Positions 31,538-43,814 of a stretch of DNA of 64,000 nucleotides are shown here, in pieces. Every line of letters begins with the position of its first letter. The first letter of the stretch is position 1. Below the pieces are notes generated by a model. The model ran no database searches. It was given only the letters and a program-made list of their open reading frames with translations, and had not been told where the DNA came from. The position numbers and the translations under genes were made by a program. Source of the DNA: Takakia lepidozioides (Eukaryota > Streptophyta > Takakiopsida > Takakiales > Takakiaceae); NCBI GenBank assembly GCA_030704615.1, contig CM060731.1, forward strand, positions 58,632,756 to 58,696,755, written 5' to 3'.

Positions 31538-33305
31538 ATGTTACTTGCTACCTACCGACCTCCACCATCACACAGCCCTCCCACCAGACCACCCCCTAGG
31601 CCCAAACATAACAAAGTATGGGCCAAGGCACCCCCCCCCCCCAACCCCATTACCCTACACAATATAACCTCCCATTACCCCCCCCCCCCGGTTTACCTGG
31701 GGCTTACTTCCCCCAAATACCCCCTACTCCATTCACACTACACAGATGGCTCCCACTCTGGCTCCCATGCCGGATATGGCGTCTACCATGCCGCCACTAA
31801 CAAAGGGACTGCCCACCGTCTCCCGGGCCATGCAACCATATTTTGTGCCGAACTTATGGCTATTCTTGAAGCTCTCTCACAATTAACCTTGTTCCCACCA
31901 CCATTCTACATTTTCACGGACAGCTTAACCTCACTCTTCATACTTCGTAACCACCAGCTTGCTTGTCCTTCCTCCCACCACCACCACCACCACCACCACC
32001 ACCCTGAACGAAACTTTATCTCCGGAATTATCAACCTCGCTATCTCCATCAATAAACCCATTCATTTTCTCAAAGTTCGATCATATACTGGTATTAGCGG
32101 CAACGAGGAGGCAGACCTCCTTGCCCAACTGGGGGCCTCCAAATCCCCAGTTGAACCTTCAGCCGACCCTATTCACATTGTTCATGAACATCCTTTTTGG
32201 CTGATTCACCCGGTACTTGACCCCCCAGAACCCCGGCCAATCCGGAACATTCTTACTACCCTGACTATAGAAGCCAACAAACAAGATTCAACTTCTCTCA
32301 GCCACACCAAACTACGTATCTAAAAATGGATCCATTCCACTGTACTCCACCACAAACTGTCAAACCACTTCTGGTACACTAAAGCCGCATCTGACGCACA
32401 AATACGACAGATACTTAAATTCAAATACGCCCAGTACATGGGCCAACCATATTCCCATTCCCGCATTGTCCACTTTTCTCCCACATCCACACGACACGCG
32501 ATACCTGGCCCCATCTTCTTAGCAAATGTCCCCACCCTGTTATCCACAGGCTCTGTATTGCTCGACATAACCACGCCGTATGGCATATCCATAAACTCCT
32601 ACTATGACAAAATGAAACTAGATAAGTTTTCACTCATAAATGCCGGCACCTACCAAGGCCGGCCTCCGGATCATACGGTCCCTACAAGGCTACCTCCCTG
32701 TGTATGCCGACTGCACAAATCATGCATAACGCTCCCCCACCCACTGACTCGTCCCCAGCCATCACCATATATTTCATAGAATTTACATATTGCCACGACC
32801 GCTTCCCCAGCTCCTCCATCCTCGAAAAATGCCAAAAATATGCACCACTTATCCTTGCTATCCGCCGGCGGGAATGGGCGACATGCCCTCTTACTCTCAT
32901 CACTGTCAGCACCAAAGGGGGCATCCATAATGCCAGCATCTCTGCACTTCAGAACAACTTTAAACTCCCCATCACTTCTATCCATAAACGCTTTAAAGCC
33001 ATACACCTCACGGCGCTCCGTTCTCTCACTGCTATCATTACCGACAAACGACAGCTTGAATTTAATCCTCCTCTTGCTTCCTAGATATCCTAGACGCCTT
33101 TGGGTACCTGTCGGGTATCCATGGGTCCCCATAGGTACTATGTGGTACCCTTAGCTACCAGCCCTCAACCGGTCACTAGGTGTCCCCTTGACACCGGTTT
33201 TCATATAGGGCCCACCCCTGAAAAGAGGCAGTAGCCGCATGACGAAGAGGCTCCTAGTTACGTCGGCTTCGGCCGGAGTCTTCTCTATCTCTCTCTATAC
33301 TCCAC
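31538..33305 (+). mobile_element. Proline-rich LINE 3' part with intact RNase H domain (spacer copy)
   Basis: A 261-aa frame (31538-32323) carries a complete RNase H signature: YTDGS, AELMAIL, FTDSLTS and GNEEADLLA give the four acidic residues. A second frame (32438-33084) has the zinc-binding and C-terminal part, including the IRRREWATCPLTLIT region. The 3' UTR to about 33305 matches the tail of the palindrome LINEs (GGCAGTAGCCGCA, CTTCGGCCGGAGTCTTCTC). No RT or endonuclease lies upstream, so it is 5' truncated. A stop at about 32322 separates the two frames. Its C-terminal coding segment shows that the 280-bp block missing from the left-arm LINE is normal LINE coding sequence. Confidence 0.85.
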
Positions 33306-35688
33306 TACAAGTCTTATTTTAGGGTTTTGGTAGTCGGTGAGTGAGTGAGTAGGTGAGCGAATCAAAATTCTGGTGAACATAAATCAAAAGTGAATATTAT
33401 GTGAGCACAATTTCAGATTTTCAAATATAATAAATTTATATGCTCACATTCATTTATACATATAAGCATTTATTTTTGTATTTTGTTTGGGTTGGAGTTT
33501 GGATGCATGGAAAAGAAAAATTGGATCAAGATTAGATTCGGCATCATATAGATCTCCAGCAAACCGCACATTACACTATGTGTGTGTGGTTTGCCACAAA
33601 ACCAAGCCTGAGCATATAACTCAGTTTTTACCACATCCGGACTCTCAAGAATCTTGGATTTAATGAAATCCGGAGCTAATACGAAGCTAATACGGAGGTA
33701 AAAAATTAAAATTAATATAATTGAATATATTTTTATATTATATGATACTTATATCATATATAATTAATTGTTTAAAAAAAATTAGATCCATTTTTATATT
33801 CAACTTTCACTTTGAATGTGAATTCGAACTCATTCATATCTATGTTTTATAGAAAAGATTGTCATATATTTGATCTTTGAACACTTTGAACAATGATATA
33901 ACATTCCGTCAACACAATATTATGAGAAGTAGAACCAAACATAAGAAAATATCCTTGAATCACAAAAGATGTTTATAGTTTATTCAAAAAATGAAGCCAT
34001 GTTTGGTACTTACACATCAATATGTCTTTGTACTACATAACATGATACATACGTATGAATATCATCTTATCAAAATAGAAAGTCTATTTCGACCTAAGGC
34101 TGACTTGAACCATAATGTACTAAACTTTGTTTGTTTATACTACAAGACAATGTTCGGGAGTTGCGACCAAAATTCGTAAGACGCTGAATCAGATCCTCCT
34201 TGTAGTGACAATTCATTTGCAAGACGACTACAATCCAAAAGAGACATGACTCTATGTCGTCGTTTACTTATAGTACACTATTTTGATACACTTGCTAGTG
34301 TGAAAACGATTAAGAAGAATCTCGATATGACTCTGGACATCAATAGTTATGGTTCTATTCTCGCTATAGTGGAACATATCATCCGGATTAACACTAGCAA
34401 CCACACTGCATGAAATTGAAGATCCACATGTGCGGGATTCCGATTTCCACAATTGAATTGATGTCTACTCCTATCGAATGATGCTTCATGATTCACTGAC
34501 CATAGAAAAATAAATGAAACACTTCCAAATCGAATTCAAAGTACCATGAAGCCACGAATGAAAAATAATTTAAGAATTAACGCCAAATTCTCAATTCTCG
34601 GATTGTGAATATTATCTAAGAACCAACTACTCCCATCCGGCTCTACCCCATTAACTCTTGCGAAGAATTCAGCCCGAAGTACCTCTCCGCAGGTAATACG
34701 CACAAAATTCGTTCCACATACCTCCGCGTCATGCTTGAACTTCTGAGACACATCTTCGTTCCACAGAGAATTCTGCACGCGCTGGGCTTCAAACAGGTTT
34801 CGTAGCGCAAGAATTTCCTCATGTGACGTTAGTACTTGGTCCCGAAGATTACGAACCCCTTGCAACAGAGCGTTAAACCTCTCCTCCCAAACCTAGCTGG
34901 CTCTAGCCAACGCTGCAGCCACAACTTCATTAACGTCCATCGTATCAACGACCTATTATCAAAAGAGATACACAGGTTCCCAACCAGGCACTGCAAAGGC
35001 TACCAAGAGAAAACTCAACCGATCCATTACACCAATCTTTCTAAAACGAAGCAAGAAACCTTCTGATTCACACGCCAAAAACCTCAAAGCATAGCAATGT
35101 ATCTCACCTCCAGAGGGGACGACACGACGACGATAGAAAACATAAACACAATCCAACACCAACACTTCCAAGCCCTACGTAAGGGGAAAAGTAGGAAAGA
35201 GAGCAAATTAGAGTAACCTAGAAACATTAGAACTAGACACAAGAAACTAGGAACAAGATGAAACACAAAACTAGAAACCGAAACGCAAAACAAGAAACAG
35301 AAAAAACCAAAGCGAAATCAAGTCAACCTAATCAAAGCAAGAAACAAAACAAAAAACAAAGAAGCTATCTGTGATCGTCTTCTTTGCCGAACTCTGCTTA
35401 AGCTCCCGCTCTAGAATCAAATTTCAGAATGAGACTCCCAAACAGAAACTCCCGAATGAGTAGCAAGAATAGCAAGAATATGAGAGTAGCAAGAAAGTAG
35501 CAAATGAGAGAAAAACGTGAGATATCAGCAACAAATATAAGAGCAGAAAACGATTAAGAGAGAGCGAGAGCAGAGAGAGGGAAAGCAAGAGCAGTTCAAA
35601 TGAGAAAGAAAGTGAGCATCAATGGGTGCTAAAAACTAAAATTTGAAAGAATTATCATGGTCACCAAAAAACATTGTGTACCAAGATA
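33306..35688. other. Spacer DNA without recognised genes
   Basis: AT-rich to about 34500. The - strand frame 34536-34865 (109 aa) is protein-like (VRNLRDQVLTSHEEILAL) but unrecognised. 35400-35620 is purine-rich with AGCAAGA/GAGAGAG words. I cannot support a gene. Confidence 0.4.
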
Positions 35689-36641
35689 CTAGTCAGGTTG
35701 AAGAAGATGAGGCTCACAAATAGAAGGATCAACATATCTCCCGAACCAAGACCAGTGCAGATGGTTTCGGCTGATGGAAGGTCGTGCTCTCTTCATACAG
35801 TTCTCACTTACACAGTCCACCACCATTAAAACTCTAATCATCTTGTGCAAGAACGACCAAACTGTCTTGACCATACTTAAATTGTTGTAAATGTAATCCT
35901 TGGAGGCACATTCTCTGCATGTAGATAACACTTTGAAAGGAAGAGGGAAAAATCTTGTATTCTCTGGGTTCCTCAGTGCTTTGGAAGGCTCATCGTCAAC
36001 TAAGAGAATCTGACCATGTTTTGCAAAAGGCTTGTCTGAAAACATTATTAAAATTTTGTCAAGATCTTTGATCAGGTACTTCATTTCATACATGATGTGA
36101 CCGGACGTAATTGAACAATGCTGACCAAATGAAACAAAATTGTTTCACGATCCCCGTTGGAACAAAGCCTCCAACTAAAAAGAACATTATTCTGGGTGCA
36201 TGACCAAATAGCGACGTAAAAATTTGTCATCAACAACTTTAAAAAATCGATTACACCTAGACGAGGAATTACAAACGGTGTTTTCGGCACTTGAAGTTTT
36301 ATGCGTCGTCCGGGATATTTAGCTCTCAACAACTCCAACCCACTTGGAGGAGGTCTGAAGCACAAAAGATCGTTGACGCTTAATATGATAAGCATTCGTT
36401 TCTTCTGGCCCGAGAGCATTTGGGTATTTATGCTCTTGGTAGTGGTCATGTAGATATGAAGATGAAATATCATCAGTACTAGCATAAGAACAAAACAAAA
36501 AATGAAAACAAGAAAGCTTCCTTCGGACCCTATGTCGGAGGACGACGAACCAGCTTTCCGACCTCCATCACTTGTGGAGCATTTCAACTCCGACTTTCTT
36601 GAAATGTTAGGTCCATCATCAAGAAGTACACATTTCAGCAT
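35689..36641 (-). pseudogene. FCP1/NIF-like phosphatase relic
   Basis: Two adjacent - strand frames (36641-36081 and 36093-35689) look like the halves of a plant FCP1-homology (HAD-type, NLI-interacting factor-like) phosphatase domain. The first has MLIILSVNDLLCFRPPP at the position of the catalytic DxD loop, then GVIDFLKLLMTNFYVAIWSC, matching the usual RPGVxEFLxxxxxxFEVxIWSS pattern. The second has ILLVDDEPSKALRNPENTRFFP, the conserved LLVDDSPxKAxxNPPNT motif. The first catalytic Asp is not present (Ser-Val-Asn). Whether the two frames are exons or a frameshifted gene is not clear. The N-terminal part reads poorly. Likely a pseudogene or a divergent, catalytically altered family member. Confidence 0.55.
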
Positions 36642-38980
36642 TTGAATTCAATGACTTTAATCTCGTTGACCTGCAAACTGAATCCGAAAACCTTCGAGAA
36701 ACTCTACTAGAGAATTTTGTTGTAGGCCGAGTCACTATGCATGGTGCTATCTCATAAATTTGAGAGGATATTGTGATAAAAGAGCTGTCCCAATGTGGAT
36801 CTGATGTAATCCCTCTTGAGACCACGAAATAGTTAGACGGACATACTCGGCGAGTAACAGAAACTCGCATAATGTCATATGTCCAAAATCAATTTTAAGA
36901 ACGTTACAATCTTTAACCAAAAGCACAAATAACAACTACATAGAATCACCTTATATATGTTACAATAGTTACCTGCGTTTCCCGTACTCTTGGCGTGGAG
37001 GAATCTTGCCTAACCATGAAATGTGGATTCATCCATTCCAAAAAAATACTACATTTTGAACTCTTCGTGATTTATAAATCAAGTAATGCATCTCCACCAG
37101 ACGAACAAGATTTGGGTGGAATACTCTCCGTTACAAGTCATCAAAAACAATTTCAAATATAACACCTCTACTTGCGAGATCCGTTGATGGTAAGAAGCAT
37201 GTATGACATTGTTGTCTGGAGTTGAGAAGTGGATTCATGCTCACTCGCAATCCAGTTCACCTTGTGCTGCGTCTCCTGTTGACGTCCTGCTTGGTGTTGT
37301 TGTACGTTGGTCTGTTGTTGTTGGGGCGACGCTGAAGTAGACGCCTAATGTCCCCCCTGCACCCTTACATCCTGAGGAGGAGACCACTTTTTAGAAGAAC
37401 CCTGGGTTATCTGAGCCGCAGGATTAGAATAGGCTGCTCAGGAATTGCCCCGTAGCTGCATTGTCCCCTGCATATGATAGGCAAACATTGTCGATTGCGG
37501 AAAAATAGTGTCAATTGACACTCTCTCTTTAATTTCCAAAGATGACTCTGAAAGCAGAGCAACTTGCAAAATCCATGAGATGTACAAGTTAAAGACAAGA
37601 CATATGGATAATTTGGTCCTAGATCCGAAATGGAGTAAATTTAAGATCTAATCAAAGAATGATTAGATTCATTTACCTCGACTTCAGCTTGAGTAGCATG
37701 ACCAGGAGAGTGCCACTCTAAGTCCAAATCAAAAATAAAATAAAAAACACGTGACAATCTATGTCTATGAAAGCTCTCCACGTCCATATTGATAACATGA
37801 TCAGAAGTCTTCCTCTCAGCGGAGCAAGGGAGACTCGACAAGTCTTCAAAATCCTTTATGGTCAACATGTAGTGAGACATCATTGTATACATGTCAATTT
37901 GAAACCGCAATTGTATGTTTGATAGACCGATGGAAAAACTATGGGAATCAAACTTCATACACTCCAACAGTGACAAACTGTCAAACTGAGTGGATCAAAG
38001 TTGAACTCGAGATGCTTGTAGCACAAGATCATGGCCATATCTTCTCTAAATAAAGAACGGACCTCCCAAATTATCTCATGTAAAAGATACCTAAGTTCAT
38101 TCAAACAAGAGTTCCTTGCTATCCAAAGAAGCTTTTGAGCGAACTTGGATATTCTTTTCATTACATAGTGAGGTGGTTGTTCACTTAGGGAGGATGTGGT
38201 CAACCCTCCTATGTAAACGTCTTGCCATGCAAAGTCCTACTACACTGCACTCTCATGACAGTGATATTGATATCATCTAACAATGGTCCAGACTTGCATA
38301 GAACTTATTAGCAATAATATGTGGAAATAGAAGAACTGATCGATCCCCGGTGTCCTCACATACAAGACCATGAGAATTCATTTTAGACCGGTTGAATATC
38401 TCTATGCCCATTGAACAACAACCATCTCATGTGGAAATATATGACCATGAGAACTTTGGAGTTCTATGTACTTTGTGAAAGTTGGGACCAAATTCTCCTT
38501 TAATTCCTCCATGGCCTGCAAACAGTCATGTATGCAGGGCCTAAAAACTGACACGATAAAATGGAATACATTTCGTACATTATTCTGACGCATGGAATGC
38601 ATAGATCTTTTGAATGTGTGTAAAACATGGATGATGATACCAATCTATTGTTGATGTGGACATGAGACTGTGGGGACACATTCGATGAAGCCCTTCCCCT
38701 GCAAAGATGGAATTTGTCATTTCCCGATTGATAAGGAGATAGTGCAATTGATGATTTCTCCATTACCATATTGGGTCTGAATGCACTTAGTCTCCTTTGC
38801 AGTATCAAAAAGTAAGACAAAGTCTAGCACATGACTATTCGGGGGGGGGGGGGGCCAAAATCAACTGACTTCCCCCTTCGGTGACGACAGGCCAAATCCC
38901 AACGTGACGGTGTACTACTATGAGATGTCGTCCCGTACATTGAATGAATGCTCAGAATGATTGACACACTTTATTTCAAT
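36642..38980. other. Spacer DNA with unassigned - strand frames
   Basis: Several - strand frames (36870-36619, 37976-37641, 38203-37955, 38602-38402, 38820-38500) are protein-like, for example LRYLLHEIIWEVRSLFRED and FTKYIELQSSHGHIFPHEM. They could be exons of one gene together with the FCP1-like segment, but I do not recognise them and cannot place splice sites. A 14-G run lies at 38841-38854. Confidence 0.35.
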
Positions 38981-39120
38981 TCACAGATAGACGCTTACAA
39001 TGAATGGCATGTGCATTTGCCCTGGTTCCGTGAACGAAATGTATGTGTTTGTCCTAAATGCAAAGTCTTCACATGGTAACCTGGAAACCAGCATGGGAAG
39101 CGGGCATGGCTCGTATGTGT

Positions 39121-39400
39121 TCAAAGAGAATTTGGCGGAGCCCTACGTGAGGTGTCCCGCTGCAGAATGGTGATGACTTCTCCGTAACCTAGTGTGGCTT
39201 GGTGAATGAATTGGTCTCTCTTACCGTCGCAGCACATAATTACAAGGTATATGTAATATTGATGCTTGCAGGAGACCCACTTCCCTCTCATGTCGAGAGC
39301 GCCCTCACGCATCATTACAAAATCCGGACAAGTGCACGTAGGGAAATTCCCCACGGTAACCTGATATTCTTTGCCATGAAGATCTGAGCCAATGCAGTGC
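39121..39400 (-). pseudogene. SWIM zinc-finger segment of a MULE transposase, inverted
   Basis: The - strand reads GKEYQVTVGNFPTCTCPDF, then KWVSCKHQYYIYLVIMC and FIHQATLGYGEVITILQ, a clear SWIM zinc finger (CxCx(n)CxH) as found after the catalytic domain of Mutator-like transposases. The part of the open frame above about 39400 is antisense to the + strand transposase segment and is a shadow. The SWIM piece lies head-on to its own transposase, so the order and orientation have been rearranged. Confidence 0.7.
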
Positions 39401-40738
39401 AATGGAATACAGAACACAAATTTTGCGGGCTTCATGGCTGATAGTGCACAGACAAATTTCAATGTAGTGCGGCCCGTCTTTGGTTCGGGGGATCCTAAGG
39501 TCCCAATGGAAAATAGGGAGCGCACATGCCTCTTCCATTGGAGTCAATCTCTGGCACGTCATACAAAGCGCTGCATTCGCCCTGACCTTCAGGGCTCTGC
39601 CTCAAGTACAAAAATGCCACCTCAATGGGAGAAGCTGAGAGCACTTACCAAGCAATCTGGGCTTGGTGGTTCTCCTCTGATGCTGTTACTGGTATCCACC
39701 TGAAGGATTTGGAGGACTGGTTGGTTTTCTGGCACTTCAGGTACAGACAGTGGGGAGCTTTTATGACGACGGTAAGCCTCTTCAATCCCAGAAACACAAA
39801 TTTCACTTTGCATCGTGCCTGTTCATGTGGGGTTGTTGGATTGTCACTTGCAGAACCTCTTCCAATTCCTTTGGTTCCTCACATTTTCATGCAATGCCTC
39901 CTGCAGGACATGTCCTTGGAGGACTTGGCCGACATGTCATCCTGTAATTTTTGCGGAGACTGTTCACAACGCCTGGATGCAGCAGTCTACCAAAGCAGGA
40001 CGTAGCTTGTATGTGGCCATTGCTGAAGACATGGTGCGGGCACTTACACAACAAACCAGGTACCGCAATTTTCTGATGGGATGGGGTGGATGCAAGGGCC
40101 CTGATACGACTTTGTTGATGCTAAGGGCTGCGAGTAGGTCCGGAGACCTATCGAAGATGGCCAGAGCTCTGAACAGGTGCACTGAAGGCTCCCCTTTGCA
40201 ATCCAGGCTCCCCCATTTGGAAGGCGAGGAAAAATTTGGATCATGCAAAAGGAAATTGAACACTCCTCCAGGGTCGGATGGAGATTCCCATCGGCCGGAC
40301 AGGGTCAATTTCTCTGTACCAAAGGTGTCTCCAGTGCAGACTAAGTCGTGTGCCCGCCCCTTCCCAGGTGGATCCTCCTCCAGTGGAGCAGGTGCAGATC
40401 ATGAAAGCACATCGGCAGGAATCCCATTAGAGGAGGTGGTGGCCATGGTGCATGAATCTGATTGCATTGATAGTGAGTGGCATATAGAACGCACCCCACC
40501 AGGATCTAGAGTGGCTTGCATGGCAATTCGGACCCCCTCTTTTAAGAAATGCAAATCAAAAATATGCAAAGGCTCCAGGGGGACTCCAGCTCCAACATTC
40601 ACAGGGTTGTTCCGACCTTATCATAGTGGGGAGTCAAAGGACCACAAGTTCTGGTTCTACCCAAACGATATGGCACGATGCGTCAAAGGAACAGTTCGTC
40701 CTTCAATGATAATGAAGCCCCCTCCCCTCTTTGGATAG
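39401..40738 (+). pseudogene. MULE-type transposase, C-terminal half, rearranged
   Basis: The + strand gives FAGFMADSAQTNFNVVRPVF, MENRERTCLFHWSQSL, then after a one-base frame change near 39592 KYKNATSMGEAES and WLVFWHFRYRQWG. These resemble the C-terminal part of Mutator-like transposases of land plants (from memory, no search). A probable intron follows (donor GTAAGC near 39772). The longest frame of the window, 307 aa, then runs to 40738 with VHNAWMQQSTKAGRSLY, GWGGCKGPDTTLLMLRAAS and a Ser/Pro/Gly-rich tail ending in FWFYPNDMARCVKGT. The N-terminal DDE part is missing, and the SWIM segment lies upstream in inverse orientation. No terminal inverted repeats were identified. Confidence 0.6.
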
Positions 40739-40984
40739 GCATGACGTGCGAACCCGAAACAATTACGCAGAGTCCAGGTCTTGCACGAACTTGCATTTCC
40801 AGCATAGGGCGAATGAGGTGCATTGCATATTCTGGGGTCAACCTCTCTTAAAGGGTCAAATCTCGTGCACCATGGCAGCCATGTTGTACGTGGAGGTCAT
40901 ACTCTTGCGTCCAGTGAATTGACAAACTGCTAGTAGGAGGAACGCAAGGTTGTTATACGATTTGGAGTACATCCCGGACACGTT

Positions 40985-41870
40985 CGGAATATAACCGGCT
41001 GCAACGTTAGAGGAACAACTGGCGGAAAGAGACCAGCGAATCAGGACCCTGCAGGACCGAGTAGACTGACAAACACTGCACATAGCCGAGTTGGAAGCTA
41101 GATTGCAAGACATGCCTCCAAACAATGAAGGCACTGTTGTCCACAATGAGGATCGAACAAACATCGTGGACATGGACGCGCAGTTTGCGATGCCCGATCA
41201 CAGTATTGACCTCATCATTCACGAAACTATGGACGTCCTTGACCCTGTGGCCGATAAAACCATGGTTGAGGAACAACGAATTGCGGATGAGAGAAGGAGG
41301 AAGGAAAAGAACCAGTACTGGAAACCCGGGAATGCTCGAGGGTCGCCAGTCTATCGTAGATGAACCCGATATTAGATGTCGACCGCGCTACAAAGGAGCG
41401 GGACATTGCCATGGCAACTGCATGGCGCTTGTCCAAAACACTAGAGATTCAGGCATGGATACCATTGAATGGCGATTGGGAGAATTGGGTACAATGGGCG
41501 ACCCATTTGGCCTCCAGAGAAGCATGGATAGAGCGGGCATTGTCAGGCTTGTAACGTGTCGCACACATGTCAAACCGTAGCGTGGATAGCATTTATGCCA
41601 ACATGCAAAGGTATAATGATCTCCGCATCGCATCAAGCGTGTTCGCCGGGTATACCAATTGGGCAGATGTGGATTCTATGTTCGATCGATGTGAGCACAG
41701 AATTTCGGGGTCGAACAGAAGCATAAACTGGGAATTGGAGATAGAGGAAGAGTGGGACACCACAACAATGATGACCAGCCACATCAAACCGGCTCAGAAG
41801 GAGGAGATACCACAAGGCGTTTTGCCGTCATGGATATCAGATGACACAGTTTGTTCGATGTTCGATGTGT
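40985..41870 (+). pseudogene. Unidentified coiled-coil protein segment, interrupted
   Basis: From about 41008 the + strand reads EEQLAERDQRIRTLQDRVD, a TGA stop, then QTLHIAELEARLQDMP in the same frame: a heptad-like coiled coil broken by one stop. A 90-aa acidic frame follows (41091-41363). Then a 64-aa frame (41360-41554) contains LNGDWENWVQWATHLASREAW, and one more from 41567 to 41872. I do not recognise the protein. It follows the MULE frame and may be its downstream part or a captured host sequence. Confidence 0.35.
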
Positions 41871-41884
41871 AGGAATCCATACGA

Positions 41885-42015
41885 CGGCCTGTCACAGCCC
41901 CTCACAACCCGTCACAGCCCCAAAGGCCTCAGGCACGGCCTGTCACAGCCCCTCATAGCCCGTCACAGCCGCAAAGGCCTCAGGCACGGCCTGTCACAGC
42001 CCCTCACAGCCCGTC
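41885..42015. repeat. 51-bp tandem repeat, about 2.6 copies
   Basis: TGTCACAGCCCCTCA recurs at 41890, 41941 and 41992 (period 51). Each unit has three CAC-AGCCC sub-repeats followed by AAAGGCCTCAGGCACGGCC. The period is a multiple of three, and an open frame crosses it (17-residue unit with LSQPLTARH), but I would not claim that it is translated. Confidence 0.85.
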
Positions 42016-43814
42016 ACATAAGGGAAGTCAGCCCTTCCCACTTCCTTGCTTGCCCTCCAAGCTTGAAGATGGAAGCTTCAATGAGCTGAATACATGCTCC
42101 ACACATGCAACCTCTTCACACAAGAGATATCAGCCCCCTATCTTGGCTCCTTGGCTCCTTGATGCTCTCTAAGACAAGACTAAGCACTCCACAGCCTTTG
42201 CCAAGCTCCTGAAACCCTAAGGCTTACATTTCCAGCCACAAGACACTTCTCTTGTGGTGTAAGAGCTCTTCTTCCAAGCTCTGAAACCCTAGGTGCACAT
42301 TCCATGGCCTTGCCGCACCTCTTAGCTCCTGTTCCAGCCCTGCTCTTGCCATGACAAGAGCCCTCTCAATGCTGAAGCTCGAGATTGAAACCCAATCTCA
42401 CCATACTCCACAAAGTGCATTGATTTGCCCCAAGCCAAATCAGCCCTTTCGCTTGGTCTTGCAATCCTTCACACAATGAAAGCTCGCATTCCCAAGTCCA
42501 GTTCTCAGCTTTGCCACCAAAGCCACTATAACCTGCTCTTGACTGGTCCTCTTCCCAATCGTGTTTGCTCATGCATGTACACAATCTGAAACCATCAAGG
42601 TGCTCTGGAATTACCTGCAGCATGGTGCTTTCATCTCTGAAGCTGAAGATCGAATGCCAAGGTCTACCACCTCGTAACCCACATCGCCTCCGCTTCTAAC
42701 AACCAAGAGCTCCACGGTGCTCCTTGCATAACAACTTGGTTTCTCTCATTCTCAAGCAAAAACCACAAGTGCTACAACTAACTCGTATCTGGCACTCACA
42801 GATACGAGCTCATCTTTCTCGAGTGATAAAGAAGAAGAATACAAGCACGAGCTCACAAATCTGAAGCATAAACTCATGCATATATAACCTCATCACTCAA
42901 ATACAAGTCAAGCCAAGTGCACCCCACGCCATGGGGAATCCACACTACGGCGCCATAGCTAGGCGCGGTGAGGCTCAACTCGAGAAAGATGAGCCTCCCG
43001 CGCTTGCCGTGAAGATAACCACTCCAGGGCCTAAATCTGCCTTGACCCCTGGATTGACACTTGGGCCAATCCCAAATGTCAATATGTAAAAGCTAGCTAT
43101 TTCCTAGCTAGTTTCACACTAGTGGTAAAATAACTTGACACGCACAATCAAGCATGCAGGTGTGGAGGGGATCCAAACACAAGAATGAAAACAACAACTC
43201 CACAGTGTCGCTCCTGCAACCCAGCCCAAACCTGGACTGACTCTTGCCTCCACCTACGGAAAGGTCTCGGCCTATAGAGAAGGTGGAAAGCTACGAGGAA
43301 GGGAAACTAAAGCAATGTCTATCCCAAGCACGCTCTCATCCCAACACCCTATTTTTTCCTTTCTTCTCTCACTTGCATGACCATGAGAGCATCTTGTAGA
43401 CACTCCTCAAACCGCCCTCCATGAGCTCATGAAACTTGGCCTCCAAGGCCCCATGCAAGCCTTCACAGGGTCCGCCAGTGCCTCCTTATGTCCACCAGCC
43501 ATTCCTCATAATAGAACCACCTCAGGAAACCACGCCATTCACTGAAGGTTCAAAAATGGAGCAAATAGAGGTACATATAGGCCCCAACAAACATTCTGTC
43601 CAAAGGAATTACCGGCAGGCTAGTCTCCCCCATAGTTAAGAACTCGGCTGAAAACCCAAAAAGATTACCTACAGGGAAGTAATCCCCTTTGTTAAAATGC
43701 AACAGGGAGGCAATTCCGACTTTTTTGCCGGATTAGCTAGCTCAAAACCGTTGTTCTTTAGAGCCCAGCCTCCCCATCAAGGTCCAACGAAACGAGTGAA
43801 AAAAATTTAAGGGT
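42016..43814. other. Spacer end with a dispersed repeat at 42900-43130
   Basis: No gene recognised. The segment at about 42900-43130 resembles 62030-62270 in the same order: TCAAGCCAAG, ATGGGGAAT, GAGGCTCAACTC, GATGAGCCTC, TTGACCCCTGG, TTGACACTTGG, CTAGTTTCACACTA. It is therefore a dispersed repeat, perhaps an LTR or SINE piece. The inner edge of the right palindrome arm follows at 43815. Confidence 0.55.

Noticed and set aside
31959-32204. Histidine-rich region at CACCACCACC run as a separate gene
   Set aside because: It is a microsatellite inside the LINE RNase H frame (31538-32323), read in another frame.
39121-39525. A 134-aa - strand gene over its full length
   Set aside because: Only the part below about 39400 carries the SWIM motif; the rest is antisense to the + strand transposase segment.
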